Assembly: GCF_945859705.1 (NCBI RefSeq) | Contig: NC_079135.1 | Coordinates: forward strand, 77,880,253 to 77,944,252 | Length of the DNA: 64,000 nucleotides | Direction of reading: 5' to 3' | From: Episyrphus balteatus | Lineage: Eukaryota > Arthropoda > Insecta > Diptera > Syrphidae | Shown here: positions 1 to 13,318 of the stretch, in pieces | Position numbering within the stretch: position 1 is the first letter of the stretch | Layout: every line of letters starts with the position of its first letter | Made by a program: the position numbers and the translations under genes | The notes under the pieces: model-generated | Databases searched by the model: none | Seen by the model: only the letters and a program-made list of their open reading frames with translations | Told to the model about the DNA's origin: nothing

Positions 1-3000
1 ATCGACTATCAATGGACAGACAGACGAACGGAACGGCTTTGGAAATAGTTTTCAAAGTTGAATTTATTTGTGCATTGATGTGAGTGTGTGTTTGTTGTTG
101 TTTTTGTTGCTATTCAATATTGTTTTGGTTGCCGATGATAGTTGATAATAGTTGAATGTGAGAGAACAGATTTTCAGCTGCTGCTGTCGGTTAATAGAAA
201 TTGATTATACTCGTATCGTAGGCTTAATATGGTATCTTCTGATGAATGAGATTATGTTGAAAGCTCGCTGACAGAATGTGTCATGGGGTGTCATTAATAT
301 AATTTGTTTATTTTTAAACAAGCTGCTCGTTTAAGAGAAAATTAAAGCATGAGAAGATTATCGTTTGGTTAAAGCAATTGTAGGGTACTCCAGGTAAACC
401 TACATGCATTAATATAGGTTAAAATTTGATATTATACAAATTTTGAAGAAACTTAGTTTAAATTTAAAAAAAAAGGTTGAAATTACATACTCTACTAATT
501 TTTCTTTTTCTAATGATTGTAAAACGGTTATCAGTAACTCTATTTTTATCGAAAACATTTTTTTGGTAATACTTACTGGTTACATTAAATAATCCTTAAT
601 ATAGCTCTCACCTAAATCAGGTGAAGATAGGTAGAAAAAGAAGTGAACCCAAATTTTTCCAACAAACCGAACGTTCGAACGTCCAAACGCGCCGCTCAAA
701 ATGGACGAGATAAAGGAAAAGCTTCATAATAATTCGAAGAACTCAATTCTACTTCAAAGCTGATTGCATCATTCGCACGTACTTGTTCTTATGTTAAAAG
801 TTGCTTTAAAATAATAAATATAACAAAACTTAAAAAATTAATATAAAATTTGGTTTGAAGTTGCAAAACATCTTGTTAAATGGTCTTGCCCTAGAAACGA
901 AGTATTCCATTTAATTTAATAAAAGAATTTTTAGAAATTTTTTTTTTTTTAAATCGTAAGAGCCGTTTTTTAAAAAGCTTTTTATTATGAATACACTGGT
1001 CTGCAAGGAAATCCTTCTTTAAATAAAACTATACTTTTCTAAATGATTTTTGAATGCTGATTCCGAATCCGAAGTCAGAATTGATTTAGCACGTCACGTT
1101 TTTTAGATATTACCGTTAGAAAACCTCAAAGCCCCATAAATGTTATCTTTTTCAATTAAAACTGTTACGGTTTATGAAAGAATTTATTTTTTTCTTTCAA
1201 ATTCAGTTTCAATCTTCTCAATATCTCTTTTCTTCTCCGAGGTATCTTAATTTAAGTAAGTTTAGTAGGTTTGGCATATCTTACCATAAAGAAACTGATC
1301 TCTAAAAATTAATATATTTTTCTCCCTAGAACAAAAGTATACTTTTCTAATGGACTAAAGTTTGCTGATTTTGAATCCGAACTCAAAAAATTTCGGTCAG
1401 CTCTAATATTTGAGATATATGTAGTAGTTTTTTTGAGATTTTCTAAAAAAAAACTTGATTTTGTGATGCGAATATCTCAAAATCCTGACGTGATAGAATA
1501 GAATAGACTTCTAACTCAGCACATCAAAAACTATAAAAAAAAGTATACTTTTGTTTCTAGGAGAAACAAATCTAAAGCTTTACAAGGCAGTTTATCGAAT
1601 GGTTTATTACAAATAAGATATTTCTAACTAGAAAAATAGTATATACAATTACAAAACACGTACAAATTTTGTTTAATGTATTTTTTATGGTTTTCTTTAA
1701 ATATTTGACTTTTTAAATAAAATGGGCGTTGATATTTTACATTTTCCTTAATTAAGGTGTTTTTGTATATATGTAAGATTTACTAAAAAGTGAAGGATTT
1801 CGATATTTCTGGTTTTTTTGTCAATCAGTATTTTAAAATATGAGTAAACATTAATGTAAAAGGACATATTTGGTGTCAATCGATAGGTTATATTATGATA
1901 TGGAATAAGTCCTCTAAATTTGAGGTCATTGTGACAAATAGTTTTAATTTTATACAAGTTCAAATTAATCTAAAAGAATGATTTTTTAGAAACTACCCAC
2001 ATTTTTCAAAAATCATTTTTACAAAAATGGTAACTGATAGAATTTTTCTGATACCAGATTAAGATTCAGGAAAGTCTAATCTTTCAAAATATCAAAAAAT
2101 TATTTCAAGGACAAAAAAAAAGTTAAATTTTGCAGACCGCAGTGATATTTTCAAAAAAAAAAAAAAAATTTGGTAGGTATGCCTTTAAAAAGAAAGTATT
2201 AATTAATACATAATAACAAATTCATTCAACGGTTTTCAAAAAATTGATTTTTCAAAAAGACGTTGTCTTGGCTAAAGCTAGTATTTAATATTCAATTGTT
2301 TTTATCATTTTTTTTTTATTTTTTGCGATGTTGCGCTTAATGCAATACCTAGGACAGAAACTCTGCAAAAAATTAGAGCTATTAAAAACCTGATTTGACA
2401 AAGGTACTGTTCATAATCTAAAGAATGTTTAAGTCATCATTCTGACGTTTTTCTGCTTTATTACAAAAAAAGTAATTTTCTTTCACCATTTGTTGCTGTT
2501 TCATTAGAAAACTTTTACCACCAGGAATTTGTCTAGTGATATAAATTATTCCAATCAGGGCAACGAAGATACGTGAGTGTGAGCGAAAAAAATTTTGAAC
2601 ACCTAACTTCGCAAACTTATTCCCTTGCTGTATCATACAACTTTCAACTTCTAACTTTTAAAATATTTCTAAAGGACATGCACCCTCTTCTGCGTATATC
2701 TAAAGACAATACAAACAACTTCAATAGAACATAATAGATAGTGTCAATATAAATTATTTTATAAACAAACAAGCCACAAAATACATACAACAACTTATAC
2801 CTAACGGCAAAAGCCAAAGAAGCAGCAGCTCTCTTTTTTCTAAAAACAACAAACATTCATTTATCACACTTCATGCGAGGCTCACAATATAATTTATATC
2901 TTAAGAAAAATATTTACCTCCCGAAATCTATTTGATTTGCTTCAAATGGGTTTGCAGAAGACTCTTTTGCTATTCTTTGTTTATCATATACGCGCAGAGT

Positions 3001-5220
3001 ATATATCTTTTGATTCGCATACTTTTGCGAGTATTGCCCTCAGCAAATTGCATTAAGTAATGCCAACTTGTTTGCTATTTGGCTGATAGGCACAGTATAC
3101 AGTATACAATGACAATCAGCATCATCAACTTGTTTGCCTATTTGATATGATTAATGCATTTACAATGAGCTCATTACGAGAAGTGCGATAGCCAGCCGCA
3201 GCCATACTCGTACTGTGATGTTCTTAAAGTGGTAAATAATGCGGAAAATAATAAAACATCCTCAACTTTGATTAAAAATTATTATTATTATCGTTTTAGA
3301 TTGCTAACTACTACTGATGGTGACTCTCGTGCTGGCTGGGTAGGTTTATAGTTTACTTCAACTTGCTTAATCATATGACTCTTGACTAAGGTCGGTTTTA
3401 AGGAGTAGAAGTTTTAATGTACATGATAAAATAATATGATAATAGTTAGTTTTTTTTGCTTTGTTAAAAAATCAAATTAAAGACTCATGTGTTTGGGAGT
3501 TAAGAACATCAAATTTACATCGTTATTAAAAATAATAAATACAAGATCTCTTTAAATTCATTATATCAGACTAGTCAAAAGCGAATTAAAATCATTTTCA
3601 AATTCTGAATGTCAGTGTAAACATTGTTTTTAGAGTTTGTAGTAAAAAACAAGCAACTAAGGTTCCTGAAATATTGGGAGTAAAAAAATTTTCGAATTCA
3701 TGCTTTTTGCATTTTCCGAGAACATGCACTTTGGTGTACTAATGTAAATTTTTGTTTACACTATTAGAAAGTAGAGATTTTAACGAACAAAAATTTATAT
3801 TTTCACACGTGAATTTTCGATTGAAAATTAGGATGTTTTTTTGGTATTAAGTAAAAAAAGTTTAAAAAATAAATATTTTAAATCAAACAAGGCAATAAAT
3901 TACTGCGTATTCGGTATAAAATAGGTTTTCACCAAATTTCGTAGAAAAAAGCATTTTTATGAAAAAGATAAAAATAAAAAACCAAAAACTCGGTTTTTTG
4001 AATTTTTCACATAAATTTTGAGGTTATGTGAAAAAATTGTTAATACATAAGTTGTAGATCTTTTTATTACCTACAACCTTGCCATACAACTTTTTTCCAT
4101 AGGACTTATAGTTTTGCCGGAAATCGAGATATACCATTTTTTACCATTAAAAACTCAACCCTACCACTTCCCGAACTCGGCTCGCCCGTAATTTATTTTT
4201 CCTTTAATTTTCATCATATTCACTTCCTTTTCCAATGGGTTTCATCCAACTATGATTTTTTTTGGTTTCGAAAATTATCGACCCTATGCTAAATTTTAAG
4301 AAACGAAATATCTTCTAAAAGCTAGTATGAAGGACTCCCGAAAACATTTTTTAAGGAATAATGTCGACAGAGCCAACCAAATTTATTTTACAAGAACCTC
4401 AGTTTTTAAGTTTAAAATCAGTAGGTACAAGTAGTATACAAAGAATGTATTTTTTACTTTGCCAAATTGTTTACACAAATTTTTTTAATTGATAGACCTG
4501 AGAAAGAAAATATGATTGTAATTTTGTAAAGAAGAACAAATGGTCTACAAATTTTTAGTAATGCGTTTTTCAGTACCTACCTTTCAAAAACCTGTTATTT
4601 CCTCTTTCCATATTTCTTTGCAAGGCATTATTTTAAAATTGATTAAAATTATTTTGAAAAAAATAACTTTTTTTTTTAAAGTTAATTTTTGACTCTTGAG
4701 CAAACTTTATCTTTACTAACGTTTAAGTTTAAACAAAAAAGAAAATTTGTCATTTAAGAGAAATACATTTCTACTTTCCGATAGCTCTCACCATTTTTAC
4801 AGAATTTTCTTGTAACTTTGTTTTAATATGAGGATTAATTATTTCCTTAGAAATGTTTGAAATTTTTTATAAACAAATTATAAAAAAACGAGTCCTATAG
4901 TTTAAAAAAATCCAAAAATTCTTTGTTATACAAGAAATCAAATGGTATACTTTATTTTTAAATAAAGATAATTACAAAAGGTTTTCGTAATTTATAAAAA
5001 AACAGCTTTTAATACTTTTTTAAATTTCTTTTAAAATTAATGATAAAATCAAACTATTATTTTATTATTATAAAAGCTTAAACATTCTTAGCAATTTTAA
5101 CCATAAGAAAAAGCACTTGCGACCAAGTGGCACCGTCACAAACCTCTCTTTAACAACTTTTTGAGAGCTTCCATTGCTAAAAAATTATATACGAAAGACT
5201 GGTATTTTCGACGGGAGCGG
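1..5220. other. AT-rich non-coding DNA with diverged repeat fragments
   Basis: No gene could be supported. Besides the 1321-1564 element, 3880-4190 is a repeat relic (ACATAACCTCA near 4020, read on the minus strand; CCGGAAATCGAGATATACC near 4116) also found inverted at 10078-10150. The stretch 4600-5136 resembles the CAGTCGTGC-ended dispersed repeat, ending in a diverged terminus at 5104-5136. A less AT-rich block, 2940-3240, is not repeated in this window. Confidence 0.5.
1321..1564. mobile_element. Short inverted-repeat element (244 bp)
   Basis: The left end reads TCTCCCTAGAACAAAAGTAT and continues ACTTTT; the right end is its reverse complement with one or two small gaps (1536-1564). A related fragment (CTATACTTTTCTAA...CCGAATCCGAA) occurs at 1028-1075. 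No clear target-site duplication was found, so the class is open. Confidence 0.45.
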
Positions 5221-5716
5221 GTCATAATTCTGCTTGTCAAAATTCTGTACGACAAAATTCTGTGGGGTCAAAATACTGTAATACCATAATTCTGTACGTC
5301 ATTATACTGTAAATACAAAATTCTGTACGTCAAAATACTGTATCAACAAAATACTGACATGCAAAATTCTGTTTTGTAAAATTCTGTACGGCAAAATACT
5401 GTATATCAAAATTCTGTAAAAATGCTGTAAAAAAATATCGTTTTGATAATGTAAAAAAGTGCGCGCGCACTTTTACATTATCAAAGCGATATTTTTTTAC
5501 AGCATTTTTACAGAATTTTGATTTACAGAATTTTGATGTACAGAATTTTGAAATACAGTATTTTGACCAACCAGAATTTTGCTATACAGAATTTTGACTT
5601 TCAGAATTTTGTTCCTACAGCATTTTGCACATACAGAATTTTGACATACAGTATTTTGGCATACAGTATTTTGAATACAGAATTTTGCAACATACAGAAT
5701 TTCGACCCCAACCCAT
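5221..5716. mobile_element. Foldback element with arms built from a repeated CAAAATTCTGTA module
   Basis: The left arm (5221-5464) is a head-to-tail array of CAAAATTCTGTA / CAAAATACTGTA separated by 3-8 nt spacers. The right arm (5465-5716) is the same array in reverse orientation. The arms meet at a perfect GTGCGCGCGCAC palindrome (5459-5470). Close to the centre they differ by only a couple of substitutions and a 2-nt indel over about 70 nt; outward they diverge. Long inverted arms made of short tandem repeats are the hallmark of Foldback/Galileo-type elements. No transposase is present. A 73-codon frame in the right arm is only the repeat read through. Confidence 0.75.
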
Positions 5717-8700
5717 TTTCGACTTTTAACCTTAAATAACTTTTTTTTTGTTCTTATCTAATTCTTGGAGACTTTCAATTCATTCATAACGATGTAACAA
5801 AGGTTTTTACCAATACCTAGCCCCATGTGAGTTTTGTTTAGGTTTAAAATATGTTTGGGCTATTTTCATCGGACTTCAATTGTATGAAAAGTAGGTGTTA
5901 TTTCAGAGTTCTCGAATCTCAAATCTGTGTTTGATTCATTTCCTAGAATTGCTCGTTCGAATTTTGGAGATATTTCGAACTGTACGTTAAATTTTTGAAC
6001 AAAAATCTTCTAGCACCTCGAAAACTAGTCAAAAAAATCACAATTCCAACTCAACTAATCATTTTCATCTAATCATATGACAAGCAATCATTAGTCCATC
6101 AAAGAACAATGATTCATCACAGGAAGCATTTCATCAAGAGGAAAGATTTAAAATAAAGTGTCATTTCTTAAAACAAGAACAAAATGAATTTGTTTCAATC
6201 GAACTTCGTGATGACTTTTCTTATGATAGGCTATGCATGATGAGTTGTCCTATGATGTTACGAGCTGTGATATGTTGGTTTGATCCGGTTGGGTTGATAG
6301 CCACCTGTGTTGCAATTGTCAACTACCAATTTACAGTCGATAAATTCTGAAATTTGGTGTTTTCAAAACTTGTCAACTTTTTGATGGAATTGTTCAATTA
6401 CATTTCATTTAACAAAGAAACATTTCCTTTTTTCAAAACTTTTGTGAATTAAGCAATAAAATATCGAAATTTTATTTTGATCAACTATCAATAATTTTGA
6501 TAGTAGCAAATCTCAATAAGGCTGAATGTATAACAGCATAATAGGCTTGCTGTTTGCATTCCAAAGACGATAAGTAAGATCGCTGCAATACAAAAGCTCT
6601 AAATTGTATTTGCTGCATACTAGAAATACAATCAGCTACATTACACAATGCATTTTAGGTACCCTTTTGGGCAGAGAATATTTGACGATTATCGAATAAA
6701 AAATCTATGCGCGCATATTCAGTTGCTCAAACCGTGACCTAAACGTACTATCCCAAAATTATAAATTTTGAGGGAAGTTTTCTTAGAAATGAATGCAAAT
6801 AATTGACAATTCATAGTTCGGCCATATTCACGGTCAAACTTTGTCGTCAGAAATTCAGAATAAAATCAATATCAAAATTGTGTATAATAAACTTACCTAA
6901 ATAAGTGCATTTAATTAAAATTACTCCATTATTGTATTGATGTTGATGTGATCCTTCTAATGCCGATTTTATCATTTTGTAAGCCATTTTTTAACATTCT
7001 CTGAACTATCATAATAATCCTTAAATGCACCGTTAGTAAGTTTTTATAAAAACAAATTTTTTTACACACAAATATTTTTATTCGAATTAAATTTTCTTCG
7101 ATTTCGTATTGACACTTCGTATACTGATTAAATAATTATTTTTGATTTTCAAAAAAAGGTTTCTATAGTTTTAAATAAAAAAACTAAATCTGAAAAGTAA
7201 TTTATAATTTGCAAAGTTTCATAAAAAAATCTGTTGTATAGATTAAGATACTTTGAATGAAACTTCTTCAAAATGCATGTTTGTTTGTTTCTTTTTCTCT
7301 TGTCGTAGAAGTAAAAACAAAACAACAACTCAAATTTGTATTAAAAATAAACATAAACACAACGGAACGGAACGGAATTTATGCAAAACAAAACAAATAA
7401 AAATGCCAGGATCGCTGATGAAGATCGAAACCTAACCTCAAAGATAAAAAAGATTATAATTATATGCAATTTTCATTAGCATTTGCGTTTGCGTATCGTC
7501 CTTCTTGCATAATTTTGTAAAAAAAAAATGACAAGCAACCATATCGCTAATATAAATGAACCTGTCTCACTTGCTCTGCATGTGTTGTTGGCACTTGTCT
7601 CGCTGTTTAAGTATTTTTAGAAATTACCGAACTAATTAACCATGGAACACGACAACGACAACGAGAGAACGACGCAACCGTTAAAAAAGCAAAAAATAAA
7701 ACAACAAACAAAGTTCTCTTTTGAGATATTTTTTTTTTTTTTTAATTTTTTTCAATTCGCAGTTTGTGCAAATCAGTGCCGCCCCAATCCTATACTTTGG
7801 ATGAGAGGAAGAGTCCCGAGGGTCATGATTCATGAACCATCGTTGTCGTTAATTTTAAAAATAATCCATGGCCGCCACACCGTTTTGCCATACAAACAGA
7901 AAAAAAGCGTCAAAGACCGCACAAAAAAAAAAAAAAAAACATAGAAAAATCGAAAAAACAGGAGTCGGAAGTTGAAAGGCAACAACTTGAGTTTTTAAAT
8001 TGAAAAATTGGTGATTAGATGTTTTTTTTTTTGTTTTGTTTTCAATTTTCAAATAAAAATCTCAAAAATTCAATATTAAATTGAATTCATACAGAATAAT
8101 AAAAAAAAAAAATAAACAAAAATACAAAGATACATTTGAATATACAGCGAAAGTGAGTATAACCGACGCGAAGCGCACATTTGATCGTTTCGACAAGATT
8201 GATTCTACTGACGAAGCAGTCTCTAAAGCGTGAGGAGGCCCATATTCTGTAGCTGGTGGTGTGTGCTTGCATTCGTTTTTGTCGTTCGTTGGTTATTCTA
8301 TCTGAATCTGAATGTGCTCCGCTGTGAGTCTGAGTATATTATTAAGAGCGGTGTCGGTCGGTGTGTTGTTGTAGGTAAACTCGTAGACCGTTTGCCATCC
8401 AAATTCAGAAAAAAAACAACATTGCCGCCGCCGCCGCTGCTGTTACAGCTTCGAACAACACTACAGATATCGTCATCGCGTTGTTGTCGTTATTTCCAGA
8501 GGGCCCTGATCCCGACCCCTCACTTCGGGTTGTTTTGGAGAACACCGCTGCAGTAAGCAGCATGATCTGGGACTGGGACTCTGCGGGCTTATGTCTCTCT
8601 ACAATACCTAACCTAACAACTAATACTGGATGGAATAGCATGGAATAGCCTTTGAAGATCGTTTGAAAAAATCGTTCTCAGCTGCTGCTGCCGTTTGGTT

Positions 8701-10275
8701 TAGGTTAGGTTCCATCATCATCCGAGAGATCAGAGTGAAGAATAAGTACTAGGTAGAGGGCTAGGGGTTGGATATGCGGTAGTAGATACTTTCGGTTAGA
8801 TAGAGGCACTTCTTGTTTTTTATTTTTTTTTCTCTCTGCATGCAGTGGATCAAGTATTTATACAAACAATTCAGAATATGAATAGGACCATGGAAGTACC
8901 TATCCTATGCCACTTGTGGACAAAGTGAGATAGGTGTGTTTGTAATATCTATAGAAGAGGTAGGTATAGGTACCTGTATAGGTATTTTCAACACACAAGT
9001 GCTGTTAGGGATATTTTTTTATTTGAAGAGCTCCAACTATAAATAAATATTCCTTTCAAGTTATGATTTTTCTCTTTGCCGGAAATCAAAAAGGTCCTAA
9101 ACTCTTTTAATAGAAAATTTTATTATTGAAATCTTTTTTTGAAATGGAAGATTTTGCAAGATGATTAGCATCATAGTTTGACGAGATGGAAATCATTAGC
9201 GTCAGAAGTTCTTAAAATAGCTTTTAGTGGGAATATTGTGGATCACTGTGAGTGAGAAATTTTAAGGATTTTTCCATACGAAAAAATTATATCAAAGACG
9301 AAGTTGATCTTGAGAGAATTCGCAAGCTTTTCCAGTGTCAAAACTTTTTCTTTTTTCGAAGAATTATGTATATCAACAAATAAGAGATCATTTTTTTTTT
9401 TCAGGAACTTATTGATATTTTTCAGAGTCAAATATTTGTACAAAAATGTAGGTATAATAATTATCAGCAAAATTGTTATCAGTTTCGTTTGTTTTCGTTG
9501 CCATTTTGTCTAAAAATATCATTATTTTATTTATAATTTGGGTTACGTCATAAAGATTGTGAGTTTGCGAATTATCTATTTTGAATTGATTCATTCATTT
9601 TAATTTTGACTACAAAAAACGTTCTCTTATTTAGATCGATGGAAATTTTAGAAAAAAATACTGTTAATAACTTCTTCTATGATTGGAGTCAAGGAAACGA
9701 TAGGTGTTTTTTTCCAAGTTACAAAACTAAGTTAGAAACTTTAAATTTTTCTCATTTGAAAAGCTAGAGGATACAAAACATAACAAACAAATCCGAAAAT
9801 TTCAGGTACCTAATAATGATGATGATGACGGTGAGTAATTAGTTAATGGCATACAGAAAAAATTCAAATAGTAAGTTATTTACTCTTTCAGTGATTCAAT
9901 CACTTACGGATCATCAAAATTATAATACATCCATATTCCGTCATCTTTGAAAGGCTAGAAATTTTTCCCTATACAAATAGAAGAGTACCAAAACTGATTC
10001 ATACACCAAAAGTTTGAAAATTATCAGCAGATTATACCTAATTCTTGAGGGGATTTATGAATAATACTAAAGTTAAAAGTTGTAGGTAATTAAAAGATCA
10101 AAAACTTTCTTTTCGATTTTTTATTTACATAACCTCAACAAAAAATTAAGAAAATTAAAAAAAAAAAAAAAAAAACAATTTGTTGGATTTTTTTATATAA
10201 AAGTTCTAAGAAAAAATATTATCGTTAAAAATTTATAATTTATGTCAATGGTTCGAAAATATATATTCGAAACTG
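5717..10275. other. Non-coding interval with a GC-richer block at 8150-8640
   Basis: Most of this is AT-rich with poly-A/poly-T runs. The 8150-8640 block is GC-richer, with a GCC/GCT trinucleotide run at 8424-8441. It has open frames on both strands, but they are short and low-complexity. It could be an untranslated first exon or a regulatory region; neither strand gives a convincing protein. CCTAACCTAA-type pentamers also occur at 8605 and, inverted, near 8700. Confidence 0.35.
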
Positions 10276-10291
10276 CTTGGAAAGATAGAGT
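10276..10291 (+). repeat. Left copy of 16-bp target-site duplication
   Basis: CTTGGAAAGATAGAGT is repeated exactly at 10421-10436 and brackets the (CTAAC)n insert. Sixteen base pairs is typical of target-primed reverse transcription. Confidence 0.8.
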
Positions 10292-10420
10292 CTAAGTGTT
10301 ACGGGTAATTTGCCTGACAACCACTACTACCTAACCTAACCTAACCTAACCTAACCTAACCTAACCTAACCTAACCTAACCTAACCTAACCTAACCTAAC
10401 CTAACCTAACCTAACCTAAC
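10292..10420 (+). mobile_element. 5'-truncated retro-insert ending in (CTAAC)18
   Basis: The insert is 129 bp: 39 bp of unique sequence (starting CTAAGTGTTACGGG, ending CCACTACTAC) followed by 18 perfect CTAAC pentamers, lying exactly between two identical 16-bp direct repeats. The arrangement target copy - short body - simple-repeat tail - target copy is that of a truncated LINE or SINE 3' end, read on the plus strand. The pentamer equals the insect telomere unit (TTAGG)n on the minus strand, but the duplication shows it arrived as part of an insertion. The body is too short to assign a LINE clade. Confidence 0.75.
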
Positions 10421-10436
10421 CTTGGAAAGATAGAGT
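10421..10436 (+). repeat. Right copy of 16-bp target-site duplication
   Basis: Exact copy of 10276-10291; it begins immediately after the last CTAAC unit. Confidence 0.8.
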
Positions 10437-11872
10437 GGAAAAGTTCTTTAAAAAATCAAAATATTTAGTAATTTTTAGGCCCTTCCTAACTACCCACTTT
10501 ACCCTTATTGAAATGATTTAAACAAATATTCAGCTTGCAATTTTAAACATTTCATGTTCAACTCCCTTAAGTTAATATTAAAAAAGTTACAATTCGAAAC
10601 ATACAAGAACTCACTTCTTAAATTTTTGTTCAAATCCAATTTTTTGTGAATATGTTTTGCTCTAAAAAAGAGTGATGTGGCGGAATAAACCGTATTTTAT
10701 ACTTTATACTTCAATTTACGATTACTTACTTATGTAGGTATATTATACTTCAACACAAAGAAAATTTAGGCACTTAAAATCAATATGATGCGGTTCTTTG
10801 TTAAATTCAAAGTGAACTTCATTATATTTAAAAAAAAAATTTCTTCTTCAAAACTTTAAGTGTGTCTGCTTAAAAGACTTCTCATTAATTTTATGTGCAA
10901 GATTAAACAAAAATAAAAGGATGTTCACCTTAACTTAAAACGGTACTTTTCTCTCAATTTTCAATAAAGAATGTTTTCAGCATGTCTTTTTTCTCCGTCC
11001 TCCGTGTACTAACAAAGCTGCCTGATTTTAAAGAAATAAATTAAACATTTGCAAAAGTTTCGGAATGTTGTAGAATTTTCGTTTCAATGTGGAGAAAATG
11101 TGGTTTTCACAGAAATAAATCAGTAATTTTAATGACGTATTTTTTTTTATTTTTTGGTGGATTGAAGAAAATTCTTTTGTTTCAGGTACATAAATATTTA
11201 TAAAATAATTACTGCACCAATTTTAGGTACTTCACATTATGCCGAAATGTAAATGAAATGAGAAATTCTACATTCGAACTCAATTTTTCAAACTAAAGTG
11301 AAGAAACCATTTTATTTCTTGAGACCAACAAAAATACCATTCATTGAAAGGAAGCAGAACTTGATTATGAATTTTCGGCAATATTTCTTTTAATAACATC
11401 AAATCGTAATATTATCGTACCCACACAAAGTATTGCACTGCGAGAATACTTTTGTGAAATAAAATTTAAACATTCAACTGATATACCGTAAATCAGTGTG
11501 TATGAATTATTTTTTTTTTAATTGGAACATGATTTCAAAATTCCGTACCGCAGCGCCAGTTAGCTTCAACTGTCAAAATGCGAACTAAACCAACAGTTTG
11601 AGATTTACTGTTATCCAAGACATTAATTTACATTGTGGTTTGCGCCTTGACTGCGCGAATAAGTAGCAACAAATAGCAAAGCCAAACACCATCTGCTCGA
11701 AAGAGGAATTGGTTGTAGAGGTTGACACATAGATGGCTGAATCATTTGAAATAACGGTTTATCAGAATTTAAATATAAATAATATCCGTTCACCAACTGG
11801 ATTTTTTCTAGTGCGGAACCAAATTATTCTTAGGAAAATGAAATGCTTGCAAAATTTCATAGTAAAATATGG

Positions 11873-12162
11873 TAGAGATGTCGCGAATAGTGACTTGGCC
11901 GAATACCGAATATTCGGCAGCCGAATATTCGGCCAACAATGCGTGTATTTATTTTACTCCTACGTGTTTCTTTGTTTTTTTTTTTTTTCATTTTATAACC
12001 TCCTGTCTTATTCTGTTTCATTGCATGTGAGCAAAAATATTAAAAGTATTTTTGATATAATTGCGAGTGAGAGCATATTTTCAGAAGATGGAATTGTGAA
12101 TACCGAATATCAAAAAAATAGGCCGAATACCGAATAAAAGCCGAATATTCACGGCATCTCTA
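11873..12162. mobile_element. hAT-like MITE with TAGAGATG ends and CCGAATATTCGGC motifs
   Basis: The element starts TAGAGATGTCGCGAATA and ends with the near-inverse (TATTCACGGCATCTCTA). The interior carries CCGAATATTCGGC palindromes and CCGAATACCGAATA repeats. TAGAGATG-type termini are common in hAT elements. A clean 8-bp duplication was not seen. A 134-codon frame through it (11733-12137) has no protein-like features and was not called. Confidence 0.5.
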
Positions 12163-12176
12163 ATTTCAATGCATTA

Positions 12177-13318
12177 AGGTAGAAAAAATTAAATTTTATA
12201 TTTTTCGGATTTTCAAGAAAAAATCACAAAAAAATTACATTTTCAAAATTTTCCTTTAAATAATCCATTGAATAAGACATCAAAAGAGAGGTCTCTTTAA
12301 GTTTTATTCATAGCTTAAAAACTAAAAGTTTCTGGGAGGTCTGGTTGCTGAAAAATTTGCAATCGAAATAAAAAAACAAAATATTTTTTTTTTCTTACAT
12401 TCGGAAGCAAATATTTTTGGATCAAAGTCTCGAAACAAGGTTTGGTTTACAGATAAGAGTTCACAGTAACCATTTACATGCATTTAGGCAGAAAAAATTA
12501 TATTTTATTTTTTTTCGGATTTTCAAGAAAGAATCAAGGTTAACCCCTTGCCAAAAAAATTACATTTTCAAAATTTTCCTCCAAATCCATTAAATGAGAC
12601 ATCAAAAGAGAGGTCGTTTTTAGTTCTATTCATAGCTGAAAACCAAAAGTTTCTAGGAGGTCTGGTTGCTGAATAATTTGCAATCGAAATAAAAAAAATA
12701 ATTTTTTTTTTCTTACATTCAAAAAATTTTTTTTTCTTACATTCGGAAGGAAATATTTTCGGATCAAAGTCTCGAAAAAAGGTTTGGCTTGCAGATATGA
12801 GTTCATAGTAACCATTTACATGCATTCAGGCAGAAAAGGTGAAATATTATTTTTTTCGGATTTTCAAGAAAAAATCAAGGTTAACCCTTTGCCAAAAAAA
12901 ATTACATTTTCAAAATTTTCCTCCAAATCCATTGAATGAGACATCAAAAGAGAGGTCGTTTTTAGCTCTATTCATAGATAAAAACCAAAAGTTTCTAGGA
13001 GGTCTGGTTGCTGAATTATTTGCAATAGAAAAAAAAAAAAATTTCGGTTCAAAGTCTCCAAACAACGTTTGGTTTACAGATACGAGTTCACAGTAACCAT
13101 TTACATGCATTTAGGCAGAAAAAATAATATATTATTATTTTTAGGATTTTCAAGAAAAAATCAAGGTTAACCCCTTGCTAAAAAAATAATATTTTAAAAG
13201 TTTTCCTCCAAAGCCATTGAATGAGACATCAAAAGAGAGGTCTCTTTAAGCTCTATTCATAGCTGAAAACCAAAAGTTTCTGGGAGGACTGGTTGCTGAA
13301 TAATTTGTAATCGAAAAA
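12177..13318 (+). repeat. Tandem satellite, four ~300-bp units
   Basis: Units start near 12177, 12486, 12828 and 13112 (309, 342, 284 and 207 nt; the last is truncated). Each carries the order GGATTTTCAAGAA - CATCAAAAGAGAGGTC - CTATTCATAGCTGAAAACC - GGGAGGTCTGGTTGCTG - ACAGATAYGAGTTC. Length differences come mainly from A/T runs. Related single fragments occur at about 19380-19480, 22260-22400 and 23260-23440 (continuing at 24069), so the family is both tandem and dispersed. Confidence 0.8.

Noticed and set aside
5518..5739. 73-codon plus-strand frame
   Set aside because: It is the foldback arm read through: repeating Tyr/Ile/Asn/Phe codons from the 12-bp module.
10330..10421. True telomere or telomere-fusion site
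   Set aside because: The array lies between exact 16-bp target-site duplications with a short non-repeat body, so a retro-insert explains it better.
11733..12137. 134-codon plus-strand frame
   Set aside because: It spans the hAT-like MITE and a poly-T run; no protein-like pattern.
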